Origin: Oscillospiraceae bacterium
Lineage (GTDB): Bacteria > Bacillota > Clostridia > Saccharofermentanales > Saccharofermentanaceae
Direction of reading: 5' to 3'
Length of the DNA: 7,231 nucleotides
Assembly: GCA_902767145.1 (NCBI GenBank)
Contig: CACXGG010000043.1
Span: forward strand, 1-7,231
Positions 6,184 to 7,231 of this stretch are shown piece after piece; within the stretch, counting starts at the first letter, position 1; every line of letters begins with the position of its first letter. The notes beneath the pieces were generated by a model. That model did no database searches, was not told the DNA's origin, and saw only the letters and a program-made list of their open reading frames with translations. The position numbers and the translations under genes were made by a program.

Positions 6184-7144
6184 ACTTCCTGACCAAAGCC
6201 TGTTTTATACCGGAATAGATATAGATGAAGAATGCAGTTACCGTAAATATGGCTACCGGCGGGAAATTCCCGAAGAATGCGTCATTATCCGTAACTGCCA
6301 AAAGATGCATCACGAAGATATGCATTATATAGATGCCAAAGGAGCAGTCCCTTCCAAGCTTTTCAGCAAATGTATCCTTTCCGAAGTCAGGAAACCTGAG
6401 GCACAAAAGAAGGAGCACATATGTCAGGATCTCACAGCTTACAAAAGGCACCATGACTCCCGCCTTATATGTATTGAGCTCAACTGCAGCAGTGATCATA
6501 AGTACCGGGAAGGATATAAGGAGCAGCGGGGTTATGAACTTAGGCTTAAGGATCTGCTCCTTATATCTTGCGATCAGCATTCCCGTCATGGTATAGCCCA
6601 TACCCACCAGCACCGCATTTCGAAGCTGATATGACTCACCTATCCCCATATGGGACAAGATCACATAACAGGCAATAAGGAGAGGGCCTGCGAAAAGTGC
6701 CGGCTTTAATATCCTGATCTTATTAAGAAGGATCATTATAACGAGAGCATAAAGAAGCGATCCCAGGAACCACAGATGCTCCGAAAAGGGCGAAAAGTTA
6801 TAAAGGAGGAAGTTCTTCCAGGCTTCTGATGTGAGCATATACTTCATCTCCCGGAGGGACCCCGTGGAGGTCCTGGTAAAGAGAGCTATATAAGCTCCGT
6901 AGAAAAGATTGGAAGCCACATAGAATATGAGCATCCTGAGGGCCTGCTTCTTAAGGCGCCCCATCATCTCATCACAGTCCTCACGGAAGAGGAAATATCC
7001 GCAGACCGCGAAAAAGAAAGGAACCGCCGTCTTGCCGTAGGTTATGAAGACGTCACCGGCCTTTCCGGGGAAAGGCCAGTGGATCGTCACAACAAGGAAA
7101 GCCATTATGATCCTCAGGACATCAATTGAATGATTCCTGTTCAT
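6182..7144 (-). CDS. Acyltransferase-3 family membrane protein (short form)
   Basis: This 320-residue membrane protein has about ten hydrophobic segments. Its N-terminus is the classic AT3 start: SIDVLRIIMAFLVVTIHW at 6-23 carries Arg11 and His22 in exact RX10H spacing. Next come KTAVPFFFAVCGYFLF at 38-53, HLWFLGSLLYAL at 123-134, and the C-terminal GRDCSFGIYIMHIFVMH with His275. The length of about 320 is at the short end of the family, with no extra periplasmic domain. It is more distant from the other two acyltransferases, lacking the FFFCSGYGL and GEWW blocks. Its ATG at 7144 overlaps the preceding gene's TGA as ATGA, so it is translationally coupled in a leftward operon. It ends convergently against the rightward unit. 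It probably acylates an envelope glycan or lipid-linked sugar; the acceptor cannot be told. Confidence 0.88.
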   Translation of the reverse strand: MNRNHSIDVLRIIMAFLVVTIHWPFPGKAGDVFITYGKTAVPFFFAVCGYFLFREDCDEMMGRLKKQALRMLIFYVASNLFYGAYIALFTRTSTGSLREMKYMLTSEAWKNFLLYNFSPFSEHLWFLGSLLYALVIMILLNKIRILKPALFAGPLLIACYVILSHMGIGESYQLRNAVLVGMGYTMTGMLIARYKEQILKPKFITPLLLISFPVLMITAAVELNTYKAGVMVPFVSCEILTYVLLLLCLRFPDFGKDTFAEKLGRDCSFGIYIMHIFVMHLLAVTDNDAFFGNFPPVAIFTVTAFFIYIYSGIKQALVRK

Positions 7145-7231
7145 TTTGATGTTTTCCCCTTCCCCTTGATGAGGCGGATAAGATACTTATCAACGCCGCT
7201 CAGGATGGTAGCAAGTGCTACGGAGAAAAGG
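7141..7231 (-). CDS. C-terminus of an unidentified membrane protein (partial)
   Basis: The last 29 codons of a gene enter from the right edge and end at TGA 7143-7141, overlapping the following ATG by four bases. The visible tail begins LFSVALATILSGVDKYLIRL and ends in a basic KGKGKTSK. This is compatible with a last membrane helix and cytoplasmic tail, as in acyltransferases or other envelope-glycan proteins. Nothing more specific can be said from so short a piece. Confidence 0.6.
   Translation of the reverse strand, partial: LFSVALATILSGVDKYLIRLIKGKGKTSK

Noticed and set aside
1..7231. Search for mobile elements, tRNA, rRNA, CRISPR, phage or toxin-antitoxin genes
   Set aside because: No transposase or integrase motifs, terminal repeats, regular spacer arrays or tRNA-like cloverleaf were seen; the XRE gene has no toxin-like partner.

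Overview
The window looks like a piece of a Clostridia chromosome, most plausibly Lachnospiraceae. Base composition is moderate, Shine-Dalgarno sites are GGAGG-like, one gene has a well-supported TTG start, and the XRE regulator and acyltransferase proteins resemble those of that family. The taxonomic call is inference from style only; there is no rRNA or other marker.

Layout: four genes run leftward from an intergenic region near 4376-4503. In transcription order they are a 463-residue acyltransferase-3 (AT3) membrane protein (4334-2943), a MalF/UgpA-like sugar ABC permease (2953-1937), a MalG/UgpE-like sugar ABC permease (1940-1068), and a FUSC-type membrane protein fused to a HAD-like domain that leaves the window at base 1. 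Spacings are -11, -4 and +8 bases, so this is almost certainly one operon. From the same intergenic region two genes run rightward: a small membrane-anchored XRE regulator (4504-4893) and a second AT3 protein (4909-6072, TTG start) that is clearly a paralogue of the leftward one. A strong terminator hairpin ends this unit. It meets, tail to tail, another leftward operon containing a third AT3 protein (7144-6182) and the C-terminus of a further gene entering from the right edge.

Biologically, the window combines three predicted membrane acyltransferases, which usually O-acylate cell-surface carbohydrates, with a sugar importer permease pair that has no binding protein or ATPase in view. The divergent paralogous acyltransferases with a membrane-tethered DNA-binding protein between them suggest a self-contained surface-modification switch; this is inference. 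Points most worth a second look are the FUSC-HAD fusion whose HAD nucleophile appears to be replaced by glycine, an 11-tryptophan segment in the leftward acyltransferase, a possible 13-codon leader peptide whose stop overlaps that gene's ATG, a nearly leaderless promoter for the regulator, and a family of ATTCCCGA palindromes at the convergent junction. No RNA gene, CRISPR array, insertion sequence or phage gene was recognised.
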